From CAWCUZ01 sp963798795 (GTDB lineage: Bacteria; Acidobacteriota; Vicinamibacteria; Vicinamibacterales; SCN-69-37), in NCBI GenBank assembly GCA_963798795.1, contig CAWCUZ010000001.1, forward strand, positions 1,116,001 through 1,180,000: a stretch of DNA of 64,000 nucleotides, read 5' to 3'. The position numbers and the translations under genes were made by a program. The notes under the pieces were generated by a model. The model saw only the letters and a list, made by a program, of their open reading frames with translations, was not told the DNA's origin and searched no databases. Below are positions 1 through 8,641 of the stretch, piece after piece; within the stretch, counting starts at the first letter, position 1; each line of letters begins with the position of its first letter.

Positions 1-1
1 T

Positions 2-1354
2 GCGCGCATCGAGGCCCGGGACGGGCATCTGCACGCGTTTCAACTGGTCGAGCCGGCGCGCACTCTCGCCCGCGCCGACGCCATCGACCGCGCCGGTCCA
101 TCCGACGCGCCGCTCGCCGGCGTGCCGGTGGCCGTCAAGGACAACATCGCCGTTCGCGGAATGCCCACCACGGCCGGCTCGCGGATGCTGGCGTCGTACG
201 TGCCGCCCTTCGATGCCACGGTCGTCCGCCGCCTCGAAGCCGCCGGCGCCCTCGTCGTCGGCAAGACGGTGTGCGACGAGTTCGCGATGGGATCGTCCAC
301 CGAGAATTCCGCGTTCGGGCCGTCGCGTAATCCCTGGGCCACCGATCGGACTCCTGGCGGGTCGAGCGGCGGATCGGCCGTGGCCGTGGCTGCGGGGCTG
401 ACGCCGCTCGCACTCGGATCGGACACGGGGGGTTCCATCCGCCAGCCGGCCGCCTTGTGCGGCGTCGTGGGTGTCAAGCCGACCTACGGTCGCGTCTCGC
501 GCTACGGCCTGGTCGCGTTCGCGTCCTCGCTCGACCAGATCGGCCCGATCGCCACCAGCGTAGCCGATACCGCCCTGGCGCTCGAGGTGCTCAGCGGGTC
601 CGATGTGCACGACGCGACGTCGGCCGCGCGCGACGTGCCGCCCTGGAGTGCACAGCTCGAGGCGCCGGTCGCCGGTCTGCGCGTCGGCGTTCCGCGCCAC
701 CTCCTCGAACGCGGCATCGAAGCCGGCGTGGCGGCCCGATTCGAGCACGCGCTAAGCGTGCTGGTGGACCGCAGCATCGCCGTGCGGACCATCGAGCTGC
801 CGCACAGCCGCGCCGCCATTGCCGTCTACTACCTGGTCGCCACCGCGGAAGCCAGTTCCAACCTGGCCCGCTACGACGGCGTCCGCTACGGGTTGCGCGT
901 GGCAGCCGGGACGGTGGACGAGATGTTCGAGCGCTCCCGGAGCGCCGGCTTCGGCGCGGAGGTCAAGCGCCGCATCATGCTCGGCACGTACGTGCTCAGC
1001 GCCGGCTACTACGACGCGTATTATCGAAAGGCCCAGCAGGTTCGCACGCTCATTCGCGACGACTTCGACCGGGCATTCCAGGACGTCGACGTCGTGGCGC
1101 TGCCGACCAGCCCCACGACCGCATTCCAGCTCGGGGCGCGAACGGCCGACCCGCTGCAGATGTATCTGGCCGACGTCTTCACGGTCAGCGCCTCGCTGGC
1201 CGGACTCCCCGCACTCAGCGTACCCTGCGGCCTGGCCCCGGACGGACTGCCGGTGGGCCTGCAGCTCATCGGCCGCGCCTGGGACGAGGCGACGATTCTC
1301 CGGATCGCCCACCAGTATCAGCAGGCGGCACCGACGGCTCTTCCGGCCGTGTGA
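2..1354 (+). CDS. gatA: Asp-tRNA(Asn)/Glu-tRNA(Gln) amidotransferase subunit A, 5' end cut by window
   Basis: GatA hydrolyses glutamine and feeds ammonia to the GatCAB complex, which converts mischarged Glu-tRNA(Gln) or Asp-tRNA(Asn). The frame is open from base 2, and about 30 N-terminal residues lie outside the window compared with the usual family length. The amidase-signature residues are all visible: the catalytic Lys in AVKDNI, the cis-Ser in GGSSGGSA, and the nucleophile Ser in GSDTGGSIRQ. The C-terminus is complete and ends in TGA. gatC or gatB are not in the window and may lie upstream. The last 89 bases overlap the convergent membrane-protein gene on the other strand. Confidence 0.93.
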   Translation, partial: ARIEARDGHLHAFQLVEPARTLARADAIDRAGPSDAPLAGVPVAVKDNIAVRGMPTTAGSRMLASYVPPFDATVVRRLEAAGALVVGKTVCDEFAMGSSTENSAFGPSRNPWATDRTPGGSSGGSAVAVAAGLTPLALGSDTGGSIRQPAALCGVVGVKPTYGRVSRYGLVAFASSLDQIGPIATSVADTALALEVLSGSDVHDATSAARDVPPWSAQLEAPVAGLRVGVPRHLLERGIEAGVAARFEHALSVLVDRSIAVRTIELPHSRAAIAVYYLVATAEASSNLARYDGVRYGLRVAAGTVDEMFERSRSAGFGAEVKRRIMLGTYVLSAGYYDAYYRKAQQVRTLIRDDFDRAFQDVDVVALPTSPTTAFQLGARTADPLQMYLADVFTVSASLAGLPALSVPCGLAPDGLPVGLQLIGRAWDEATILRIAHQYQQAAPTALPAV

Positions 1355-2037
1355 GCCGGCTCTTCGCGACAAGCCCGATCCCGATCGGCGCCACCCACGG
1401 CACCAGCGCCGTCCAGCCGGTCAGCAGGCCCATGCGGGCGTTGACCATCACGAACAAGGCCGTGTGCAGCGTGACGCCGGCCATCACGAGGCTCGTGGCG
1501 TACTCGGTACCGCCAGAGCGCCTCCGACGCGCGTGCCCGGTCGGCGTAGCGCAGGTCCCCCAGGCCGATCGCAAATCCGATCGGCGCAATGATCAGGAAG
1601 GGCCACTCCCCCCACGCCGCTGACGCGGGAAAGAAGACGAGCGTGGCGACGACCGACGCGGTGTTCAGGAGGGCGTGAACCCACGACCGGATGCGTCGCG
1701 GCGCTTCGCGCGCGGCAAGGACCGCCGCGCCGTGCTGCACGGGCACCACGATGGTCACGAGCAGGTACAACCCGAGCCAGGCCGTTCGCCGCACGGCCTG
1801 CAGCCAGCGGGTTGTCACGTCGCCGGGCGGCAGCGCGAGGCCAGGAGCGATGAGGGCGAGCAAGGCAACGAAGCCGCCCACAAGGCCCAGCGCTCCGGCG
1901 AGCACGACGAATCGCCGGCTGGCCGCGAGGTGCTCCGCGCTGCCGACCGACGAGCGTGCCGTGATCCAGAACACGACGGCAGTCAGGGCGGCCAGAGCCA
2001 GGACGGCAGGCTCCAGAACGGTGAGCACAACGGTCAC
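1266..2037 (-). CDS. Multi-pass membrane protein of unknown function, one frameshift
   Basis: I do not recognise the family. From a GTG start at 2037 the product shows several hydrophobic segments (for example VVLTVLEPAVLALAALTAVV and LFVMVNARMGLLTGW), with a short charged tail rich in Pro and Arg. Around base 1510 the reading must change frame to keep the hydrophobic pattern: it passes from a segment ending in EALWRY into one beginning EYATSLVMAG. A single-base indel is therefore likely. With the shift the gene ends at 1266 and overlaps gatA tail to tail. Without it the frame closes at 1318 with an Arg-rich tail that looks spurious. The function is unknown. Confidence 0.5.
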
Positions 2038-2108
2038 GAGAGCCGGATCTTAGTCCCGCACGTGCGCGTCCGTGTAGATCGGGGGCGGCGCTCGGCGAGC
2101 GCCGCTGG

Positions 2109-2435
2109 TCAGGCGTGCGCCGGCCGGCGGGCGGATTGAACGATGAGCAGCACCAGCGCCGCCACGATGACAACCGGTACGAGCGGGGCGAGCACGGCCA
2201 GCACCAGCGCGACGCCCGCCAGCACGCCCGCAAACGCGAGCGCGCCGACCAGCGCGACGCCAACCAGCACCAAAACCGCCTTCAACAGCAGAAACGGCAG
2301 CGCCACCGCCCAGAAAAGCAGGCGGAACGGGAGCAGCACCATCCAGAGCAGGACCCGCAGGAAGACGAACAGCACGCCAAGAGCAACGGCGCCCGCGAGC
2401 GCGAAGGCGGCAAATACGGCAACGGGAGCACCCAT
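2109..2435 (-). CDS. Small very hydrophobic membrane protein
   Basis: This 108-residue protein consists almost entirely of Leu, Val and Ala, with three or four transmembrane stretches and only a short positively charged C-terminus (QSARRPAHA). No domain is recognised. It lies immediately downstream of the Hsp20 gene on the same strand (67-base gap) and could be co-transcribed with it, which would link it to envelope stress. That link is inference from position only. Confidence 0.55.
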   Translation of the reverse strand: MGAPVAVFAAFALAGAVALGVLFVFLRVLLWMVLLPFRLLFWAVALPFLLLKAVLVLVGVALVGALAFAGVLAGVALVLAVLAPLVPVVIVAALVLLIVQSARRPAHA

Positions 2436-2502
2436 GCGAACCTCAACCCCGCCCCGCCAGGCGGCGGGACGGGGGTCATAGAGATTCGACGGAAACGACG
2501 GC

Positions 2503-2940
2503 TCAGCCGTTCACGGGAATCTGCCGCGGCCGCGCTTCGTCGCGCCGGGGCAGAGTGAGCGTCAGCACGCCGTCCTCGTAACTGGCCTGCACGTGCTCGG
2601 CGTCCACCGCCTGCGGCAGCGTGAAGCTGCGCCGGAACGAGCCATAGCTGCGCTCCAGCCGGTGATACCGGTCGCGGTTGACGTCACGGTCGAACGCGCG
2701 CTCGCCCTCAATCGTGAGGACGTTGTTCTCGAGCGTCACCTTGATGTCCTCGCGCTTCAGGCCGGGCAGTTCCACCTTGACCACCGCGTCCTTCGTGTCG
2801 GTGTCGTAGATGTCGACGGCCGGCGTCCAGCCGCCGCTCGTCGTCGGCTCGCTGCCGAAAAAGTCATCGAACATCCGGTTCAGGCGGTCCACCTCGACGG
2901 CAGCCAGGCCACTCATCGGGCTCCAACGGGTCAGTGTCAT
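2503..2940 (-). CDS. Hsp20/alpha-crystallin small heat-shock protein
   Basis: This is a 145-residue small heat-shock chaperone, which binds unfolding proteins in the cytoplasm and holds them for refolding. The alpha-crystallin domain fills residues 40-140: the start PAVDIYDTD, the strand-rich VVKVELPGLKREDIKV, and the diagnostic GVLTLTLP near the C-terminus. The start at 2940 is chosen because a strong AGGAGG-type ribosome site lies just upstream; a longer open frame exists but runs through the promoter. A close -35/-10 pair sits upstream. A second, more divergent Hsp20 gene is transcribed away from the same AT-rich region. Confidence 0.92.
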   Translation of the reverse strand: MTLTRWSPMSGLAAVEVDRLNRMFDDFFGSEPTTSGGWTPAVDIYDTDTKDAVVKVELPGLKREDIKVTLENNVLTIEGERAFDRDVNRDRYHRLERSYGSFRRSFTLPQAVDAEHVQASYEDGVLTLTLPRRDEARPRQIPVNG

Positions 2941-2977
2941 GGTCGGTCTCCTCCTCAAGGGTCGATTCGTTAGAGAC

Positions 2978-3006
2978 ATGATAGCCACTATATTAGCTTC
3001 TGTCAA
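2978..3006 (-). promoter_or_regulatory. Sigma-70-type promoter for the Hsp20 gene
   Basis: On the minus strand TTGACA (3006-3001) is followed after exactly 17 bases by TATCAT (2983-2978), about 38 bases upstream of the Hsp20 ATG. The surrounding 80 bases are strikingly AT-rich for this genome. I see no CIRCE or HAIR operator, so heat control by HrcA or HspR is not supported. Confidence 0.6.
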
Positions 3007-3105
3007 ACATATTATATGAGTGCATACAACGCATATTTAGAACACCGTCCAGCTGACAAAGCGAACCCTCGGCTCCTTCCGGGTTGCCTTGTATGATCGA
3101 CACTC

Positions 3106-3549
3106 GTGACGCCCCCTGCACCAGACGAAGAAACCCGTGATCTGGCGGACGACGCCCAGCGGCTGTTGCAGCAGCTCGACCGCGAGCTGGCCGGGGCCCC
3201 TGGCACCAGCGGCGACTGCCGGCCTCCGATCGACGTCGTGGAGCTGCCCTCCGCTGTCGAGGTCGTCGTCGACGTCCCCGGCGTGCCCGCGCAGGCGCTG
3301 CGCGTCGCGGTGCGGCGCAACCGCGTGCTGGTCGTCGGCGCCAAGCGCGGGGCGGCGCCGACGCCCGACGCGCGGTTTCATGTCGCCGAGCGCAGCTACG
3401 GCCAGTTCGCTCGCGCCGTCCGCGTGGAGGGCGCGTTCGACATCGCCGGCGCGCGCGCCGTCGTGGCCTCGGGCCAGTTGCGGGTGATTCTGCCGCGCCG
3501 CGAGGACCGCCGGGGACAGCTCTTCGACGTGCCGGTGGAGCGCGGATGA
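3106..3549 (+). CDS. Divergent Hsp20/alpha-crystallin family protein
   Basis: This 147-residue second small heat-shock-type protein begins with GTG. Residues 40-140 follow the alpha-crystallin pattern (PPIDVVELPSAVEVVVDVPG, FHVAERSYGQFARAVRV, GQLRVILPRRED). The final GVLTLTLP-like motif is degenerate (GQLRVILP), and the N-terminal arm is acidic. Its stop codon overlaps the start of the ymdB-like gene (ATGA at 3546-3549), so the two are translationally coupled. It is clearly a paralogue of, and divergent from, the neighbouring Hsp20, and may have specialised. Confidence 0.85.
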   Translation: MTPPAPDEETRDLADDAQRLLQQLDRELAGAPGTSGDCRPPIDVVELPSAVEVVVDVPGVPAQALRVAVRRNRVLVVGAKRGAAPTPDARFHVAERSYGQFARAVRVEGAFDIAGARAVVASGQLRVILPRREDRRGQLFDVPVERG

Positions 3550-4375
3550 TCCGCCTGCTGTTCATCGGCGACATCGTCGGCCGGCCGGGCCGCGAGATCG
3601 TTCGCCGGGGACTCGCGGCCATCGTCGCGCATCGCCGGATCGACCTGGTCATCGCCAACGTCGAGAACGCCGCCGCGGGTTTCGGCGTAACGCCGGACAT
3701 CGCCGACGACCTGCTCGAGCGCGGGGTCCACGTGATGACCGGCGGCAATCACATCTGGGACAAGAAGGAGATCCTCCCCTACATCGATCGCCAGCCGCGC
3801 CTGCTCCGGCCGGCGAACTTTCCGGCCGGCGCCCCGGGGCGCGGCATCTGCGTCGCGCAGACCGCGTCGGGCGTCCCGGTCGCGCGTGATCAACGTCATG
3901 GGCCGCGTCTTCATGAATCGACGATCGACGACCCGTTCCGCATCGGCCGAGGCGGCGATCGAGGCGCTCGCCGGCGAGGCGCGCGTCATCTTCGTGGACT
4001 TCCACGCCGAGGCGACGTCCGAGAAGGTCGCGATGGGCTGGCACCTCGACGGCCGCGTCACCGCGGTCGTCGGCACGCACACCCACGTGCAGACGGCCGA
4101 CGACCGCGTCCTGCCCCGCGGCACGGCCTACATCACGCGACGTCGGCATGACCGGTCCGCACGACTAGGTGATCGGCGTCGAGCGGGCCGCCGTGATACA
4201 GCGCTTCCTGACGGGCCTGCCGCAGCGGTTCGAGACCGCCACCGAGAACCCGCGCCTGAACGCCGTCATCGTCACGGCCGACGACGCCACGGGCCGCGCG
4301 GCCGGCATCGAACGGCTCAGCCTCGCCGCCGAGGACGTCGAGGCGCTGGTCGCGGCGCCGGCCGCGACCTCCTGA
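3546..4375 (+). CDS. ymdB: YmdB-family metallophosphoesterase, at least two frameshifts
   Basis: The YmdB/TIGR00282 family comprises dinuclear-metal phosphoesterases acting on 2',3'-cyclic nucleotides. The N-terminal part has LLFIGDIVGRPGR and VANVENAA-like metal ligands and TGGNHIWDKKE. The middle has FVDFHAEATSEKVAMGW and GTHTHVQTADDR. The end has ENPRLNAVIVTADD. These blocks lie in three different frames: the reading must shift near 3885 and again near 4135-4160, where the expected TDVGMTGPHDSVIG can be recovered only by single-base changes. All catalytic blocks survive, so I infer sequencing indels. The gene overlaps the Hsp20-like gene by 4 bases and precedes xseA by 11. Confidence 0.8.
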
Positions 4376-4386
4376 ACACGGCTCGC

Positions 4387-5760
4387 ATGGACGACTGGCT
4401 CCGCTCCCCTTCGACGAGCCGCGCGCGCCCGCGCCCGGCGCCGCCGCTCTCGGTCAGCGAGCTGACGATGCGCCTGAAGGCGCTCGTCGAATCGGGATTC
4501 GCCGGCGTGGCGGTCGAGGGCGAGATTTCGAACTGCAGGCAATGGAGCTCGGGCCACATCTACTTCACCCTCAAGGACGAGCACGCGCAGCTGCGCGCCG
4601 TCATGTTCCGCGCGACCGCCCGCCTGCTCAAGTTCACGCCTCGAGGACGGCCTGCACGTCGTGGCGCGCGGCCGCCTCAGCGTGTACGAGGTCCAGCGGC
4701 GACTATCAGCTCATCTGCGACGCCGTCGAGCCGCGACGGACTCGGCGCCCTGCAGCTCGCGTTCGAGCAGCTCAAGCGACGCTGCAGGCCGAGGGACTGT
4801 TCGACCAGGCCCGGAAGCGGCCGCTGCCGGTTCTGCCGCGCCGGATCGGCGTCGTCACGTCGCTCGACGGCGCGGCCGTGCGCGACATCGTCCGCGTGCT
4901 CACGACGCGCCATCCCACGGCGCGCATCCTCGTCCGGGCGGCGCGGGTGCAGGGCGACGGCGCCGCCGAGGATCTCGACGCGGGCCCTCAGGGCCGTCGC
5001 GCGCGCGCCCGGCGTGGACGTCGTCATCATCGGCCGCGGCGGCGGATCGGCCGAGGACCTGTGGGCCTTCAATGACGAGGGCCTCGCCCGGGCGATCGCG
5101 ACCTGCCCCGTGCCGGTCATCTCGGCTGTCGGCCACGAGGTGGACTTCACGATCGCGGATTTCGTCGCGGACGTGCGCGCCGCCACGCCGTCCAATGCGG
5201 CGGAGCTGGTCGTCGAGCGCGCCGACCACTTCTGCGCGCGGATCGATCGCGCCGAGCATCGGCTGCGCTTCGCCGCCCGCCGCGGCGTCGAGCGGCGTCT
5301 GCAGGCGGCGGATCGCGTTGACGGGCGGCTCCGCCGCTGGCCCACCGCGGTCCTGCTCCGCGCCCGCGAGGCGGACGAGATCAACGGCCGCCTGGCCCGC
5401 CTGATGCAGGTCCGGGTCACCCGTGTCGGCCAGCTGCTCGAGCGCCTGCGACGGCGACTCGAGCGGCGGAACGTGCGCCAGGTGGCGGCCGACCTGCGGA
5501 CCCGGATCGTGCGCGCTGACGGACGACTGGCGGCGCTGGCCATGCGCCGGCGCCTCGCCGCCGAGGGGCGGGCGCGCGAACTGGCCGCGCGGCTCGATTC
5601 GCTCAGCCCGCTGGCCGTGCTCGGCCGCGGCTATGCGGTCTGTTGGAACGAGACGCGCACGAGTATCATTCGTTCGTCGCGCAGCGTGGCGCCGGGCGAC
5701 GGCGTTCGCGTCACGCTGGCCGAAGGCGAGCTGGAGTGTCGCGTGGAACATCGCTCATGA
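4387..5760 (+). CDS. xseA: Exodeoxyribonuclease VII large subunit, several frameshifts
   Basis: XseA forms, with XseB, an exonuclease that degrades single-stranded DNA. The N-terminal OB-fold is clear (LSVSELTMRLKALVE, VAVEGEISNCRQWSSGHIYF). The C-terminal half is also clear, with VDVVIIGRGGGSAEDLWAF, ISAVGHEVDFTIADFVAD and ATPSNAAELV, and the final LSPLAVLGRGYAV. Between about 4640 and 4985 the protein is spread over all three frames; I count about five single-base shifts, most explained by one extra C. Both ends are normal, so an assembly artefact is likely. The stop overlaps the xseB start (ATGA). Confidence 0.88.
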   Translation: MDDWLRSPSTSRARPRPAPPLSVSELTMRLKALVESGFAGVAVEGEISNCRQWSSGHIYFTLKDEHAQLRAVMFRATARLLKFTPRGRPARRGARPPQRVRGPAATISSSATPSSRDGLGALQLAFEQLKRRCRPRDCSTRPGSGRCRFCRAGSASSRRSTARPCATSSACSRRAIPRRASSSGRRGCRATAPPRISTRALRAVARAPGVDVVIIGRGGGSAEDLWAFNDEGLARAIATCPVPVISAVGHEVDFTIADFVADVRAATPSNAAELVVERADHFCARIDRAEHRLRFAARRGVERRLQAADRVDGRLRRWPTAVLLRAREADEINGRLARLMQVRVTRVGQLLERLRRRLERRNVRQVAADLRTRIVRADGRLAALAMRRRLAAEGRARELAARLDSLSPLAVLGRGYAVCWNETRTSIIRSSRSVAPGDGVRVTLAEGELECRVEHRS

Positions 5761-5999
5761 GTGCCGAAATCAAGGACTTCGAGTCCGCCCTCGCCGAACT
5801 CGAGCAGATCGTCAAGCAGCTCGAGGAGGGCGACCTGCCCCTGGACGCGTCGCTCGCGCTGTTCGAGCGCGGCGTCGCGCTGTCGCGCTACTGCCACGAC
5901 CAGCTCGGGGCGGCCGAACGCCGCATCGAGCAGCTCACCGAGCGGGGCGAGGTCAAGGACGCCTCCCAGCTGGTCGACCCCTCCGACACCGAGCGTTGA
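5757..5999 (+). CDS. xseB: Exodeoxyribonuclease VII small subunit
   Basis: This 80-residue partner of XseA shows the family signature: FESALAELEQIVKQLEEGDLPL followed by LALFERGVALSRYCHDQL, a helical hairpin that winds around the large subunit. The length matches the family. The ATG at 5757 overlaps the xseA stop by four bases, the usual coupled arrangement. It precedes ispA by 13 bases, the common xseA-xseB-ispA order. Confidence 0.95.
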   Translation: MSAEIKDFESALAELEQIVKQLEEGDLPLDASLALFERGVALSRYCHDQLGAAERRIEQLTERGEVKDASQLVDPSDTER

Positions 6000-6012
6000 C
6001 CGCCAGCCGCCC

Positions 6013-6972
6013 GTGTCCGCCCAAGCGCCGCCGCTCGCGTCCTATCTCGAGGCGATGCGGCGCGTGGTCGACGCCGCTCTGGACCACGCGATGCCGGCCG
6101 ACGCGCCGACGCTCATCACCGATGCCGCCCGCTACTCACTGCTCGGCGGGGGCAAACGCTTCCGCCCGTGCCTGACCCTGGCGACGGCCGAGGCCGTGGC
6201 GGCCTCGCGCGCTGAGCCGCCCGATCATGCCGCGGCCCTGGCGCTCCCGGGCGCCTGCGCCGTCGAGATGGTTCACACCTACTCGCTCATCCACGACGAC
6301 CTGCCGGCGATGGACGACGACTCGCTCAGGCGCGGCCGGTCGACGTCGCACGTGGTGTTCGGCGACGGGCTCGCCATTCTGGCCGGCGACGCGCTGCTCA
6401 CCGAGGCGTTCGCCGTGCTGGCCGAGCGTCCGAGCCGGCTGGCGCCCGCCGGCGCCCGCGCCGCGCCCGTCGCGCGCCGGCTTGCCGCCGTGGCGCGGCT
6501 GGCCGCGGCGGCCGGAGCCGCAGGCATGGCGGGCGGCCAGGCCATCGACCTGGCCGGCGCGGGCCAGGTCACCGGCCGCGCGGCCGCGGCCTTCGACGAG
6601 CAGTCGCTCGCCGACATGCACGCGCGCAAGACCGGCGCGCTCATTCGCGCCGCCTGCGCGCTTGGCGCCATCCTCACCGGCGCGCCGCCGGACGCCGTGG
6701 CCGCCATCGACGACTACGCGCGCGAGATCGGCCTGGGATTTCAGATCGCCGACGACATCCTCGACGTCGAAGGGTCCGATCAGCAGCTCGGCAAAACGGC
6801 CGGCAAGGACGCCGCGGCGGGCAAGCCGACCTATCCGGCGCTGTTCGGTCTGGATCGTTCGCGGACGCTGGCGCGCGAGTGCGTCGCCCGCGCGCACGCT
6901 GCGCTGGCCCGCGCCGGGTTGAGCGGCCGCTTGGACGAGATCGCCACGTGGACGGTGGCCCGGGTCTCCTGA
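6013..6972 (+). CDS. ispA: Polyprenyl (farnesyl/geranylgeranyl) diphosphate synthase
   Basis: This is a short-chain trans-prenyltransferase that condenses isopentenyl diphosphate with allylic diphosphates, supplying precursors for undecaprenyl phosphate and quinones. It has 319 residues from a GTG start. The first Asp-rich motif is IHDDLPAMDDD and the second is IADDILD. GGGKRFRP binds diphosphate, and the GKTAGKDAAAGKPTYP segment is typical of IspA. A dxs gene often follows ispA in bacteria but is absent here; tlyA follows instead. Chain length cannot be fixed from sequence alone. Confidence 0.93.
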   Translation: MSAQAPPLASYLEAMRRVVDAALDHAMPADAPTLITDAARYSLLGGGKRFRPCLTLATAEAVAASRAEPPDHAAALALPGACAVEMVHTYSLIHDDLPAMDDDSLRRGRSTSHVVFGDGLAILAGDALLTEAFAVLAERPSRLAPAGARAAPVARRLAAVARLAAAAGAAGMAGGQAIDLAGAGQVTGRAAAAFDEQSLADMHARKTGALIRAACALGAILTGAPPDAVAAIDDYAREIGLGFQIADDILDVEGSDQQLGKTAGKDAAAGKPTYPALFGLDRSRTLARECVARAHAALARAGLSGRLDEIATWTVARVS

Positions 6973-6982
6973 GGCGCGCCCG

Positions 6983-7747
6983 ATGCCCCGGGTCCGGCTC
7001 GATCACCTGCTCGTCTCGCGCGGACTGGCCGGTTCGCGTGAGCGGGCGCGCGCGCTCATTCTCGCCGGCGACGTGTTGGTGGCCGGCCGGACCGAAGACA
7101 AGGCCGGCACGCTCGTCGACCCCGACGCCGCCGTGGTGCTCCGCGCGCCGGACCATCCGTGGGTCGGCCGGGGCGGCGTCAAGCTCGCGCATGCCCTCGG
7201 GGCGCTTGCGATCGATGTCACGGGCGCGACGGCGCTCGACATCGGCGCCTCGACGGGCGGATTCACCGACGTGCTGCTGCAGCGCGGCGCCCGGCACGTC
7301 GTCGCCCTCGACGTCGGCCGCGGCCAGATCGACTGGCGCCTGCGGACCGACCGCCGCGTCACGGTCATCGAAAGCGCGAACGCGCGGCGACTCCGGCCGG
7401 AGGATCTGCCCGCCGCCACGCGGACCTTCGATCTCGTCACCGTCGACGTCTCGTTCATCTCGCTGCGCCACATCCTGCCGGTGCTGCCGCCGCTGCTGGC
7501 CGAGGGTGGGTGCGTTCTCGTGCTCGTCAAGCCGCAATTCGAGGCCGGACGCGACCAGGTGTCGCGCGGCGGCATCGTGCGCGATCCCGCCGTGCACGAA
7601 CGGGTGGTCACCGACGTGGTGGCCGGGGCGCATCAGATAGGATTGGAGCGCACCGGGTTCGTGCCCTCCCCGATCGAGGGCGCCGAGGGCAATCGCGAAT
7701 TCTTCGTGCGGTTCGAGCGGCGCGAATCCGGTCCGGCCCAGCCATGA
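6983..7747 (+). CDS. tlyA: TlyA-family rRNA (cytidine-2'-O)-methyltransferase
   Basis: TlyA proteins 2'-O-methylate ribosomal RNA; some members also act as haemolysins. An S4 RNA-binding domain fills residues 1-60 (RLDHLLVSRGLAGSRERAR, AGDVLVAG). It is followed by an FtsJ-like SAM-dependent domain with ALDIGASTGGFTDVLLQRGA, DVGRGQIDW, and VDVSFISLRHILP. KPQFEAGRDQVSRGGIVRD contains the K-D-K-E tetrad region of the family. It has 254 residues, as expected. It overlaps nadK by ATGA, so the two are translationally coupled. Confidence 0.93.
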   Translation: MPRVRLDHLLVSRGLAGSRERARALILAGDVLVAGRTEDKAGTLVDPDAAVVLRAPDHPWVGRGGVKLAHALGALAIDVTGATALDIGASTGGFTDVLLQRGARHVVALDVGRGQIDWRLRTDRRVTVIESANARRLRPEDLPAATRTFDLVTVDVSFISLRHILPVLPPLLAEGGCVLVLVKPQFEAGRDQVSRGGIVRDPAVHERVVTDVVAGAHQIGLERTGFVPSPIEGAEGNREFFVRFERRESGPAQP

Positions 7748-8631
7748 CACGTCCAATCCGGCGCGCCGGCCTGATGGCCCGCCACACGATCCCCGACGCG
7801 GTCTCGACGCTCGCCCAGGCAGCCGCGTGGCTCGCCGGGCACGGGTGCGAGCCCGTTGTCGACGCCGCGAGCGCCGTCCCCGCCGCCGCCTTCGACCGCT
7901 GGGAACGGGTGGACCGCGACGCGCTCGCCGGCAGCGTGGACGTGCTCATTGCGTTCGGCGGGGATGGCACGCTGCTCGAAGCCGCCGGCGTCGTGGCCCG
8001 GTCCGCGGCGGACGTGCCCCTGCTCGGCGTGAACCTGGGCCGGCTGGGGTTTCTCACGGAGGTCGGACGCGCCGAGCTCGTGCCGGCCCTCGAAGCACTG
8101 CTGTCCGGCAGGACGCGCACCGAAGACCGCCTGATGCTCGCCGGCGTCGTCGAGCGCGGACAGGACCTCGTCGAGGACCGGATCGCGCTCAACGACGTCG
8201 TGGTGACCCGCGGACCGCTGTCGCGCATGATCGAGATCGACGTGGCCGTCGACGACCAGTTCGTCTGTCACGTCAAGGCCGACGGCGTCATCATCGCCAC
8301 GGCGACCGGCTCGACCGCCTACAACCTCTCGGCGGGCGGGCCGATCGTGCACCCGTCGGTGGATGCGCTCGTCCTCACGCCGATTGCACCGCACACGCTC
8401 ACCAACCGTCCGATCGTGCTGCCGGCCGCGGCGCAGGTCACGCTGCGACCCGCCCCCGATTCCGAGCCGAGCGATCTGGTGGCGACGTTCGACGGCCAGT
8501 TCGGCGTGGCGTTGACCGACCGCGACCTCTTCACGATTCGCCGTGCCGACCGGGTGCTGCGGCTGCTGAGGACCACGGCGCGGACGCACTTCGACATGCT
8601 CCGTGAAAAGCTCAAGTGGGGCGGCGCCTGA
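7744..8631 (+). CDS. nadK: NAD kinase
   Basis: NadK phosphorylates NAD to NADP, the source of reducing power for biosynthesis. The 295 residues include the GGDGTLLEAA nucleotide motif, LGFLTE, and the second conserved block in two parts (KADGVIIATATGSTAYN, SAGGPIVHPSVDALVLTP). The usual NE pair appears as ND (ALNDVVV). The first 25 residues before HTIPDAVSTL are of uncertain length, and an internal start is possible. The start overlaps the tlyA stop. This gene ends the + strand run that began at ymdB. Confidence 0.94.
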   Translation: MTRPIRRAGLMARHTIPDAVSTLAQAAAWLAGHGCEPVVDAASAVPAAAFDRWERVDRDALAGSVDVLIAFGGDGTLLEAAGVVARSAADVPLLGVNLGRLGFLTEVGRAELVPALEALLSGRTRTEDRLMLAGVVERGQDLVEDRIALNDVVVTRGPLSRMIEIDVAVDDQFVCHVKADGVIIATATGSTAYNLSAGGPIVHPSVDALVLTPIAPHTLTNRPIVLPAAAQVTLRPAPDSEPSDLVATFDGQFGVALTDRDLFTIRRADRVLRLLRTTARTHFDMLREKLKWGGA

Positions 8632-8641
8632 GCGGCGCGCG

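Noticed and set aside
2941..3105. HAIR or CIRCE operator upstream of Hsp20
   Set aside because: Only short imperfect symmetry such as ATATG/CATAT is present; no match to either consensus.
6973..6982. Expected dxs gene after ispA
   Set aside because: Only 10 bases separate ispA and tlyA; dxs is not here.
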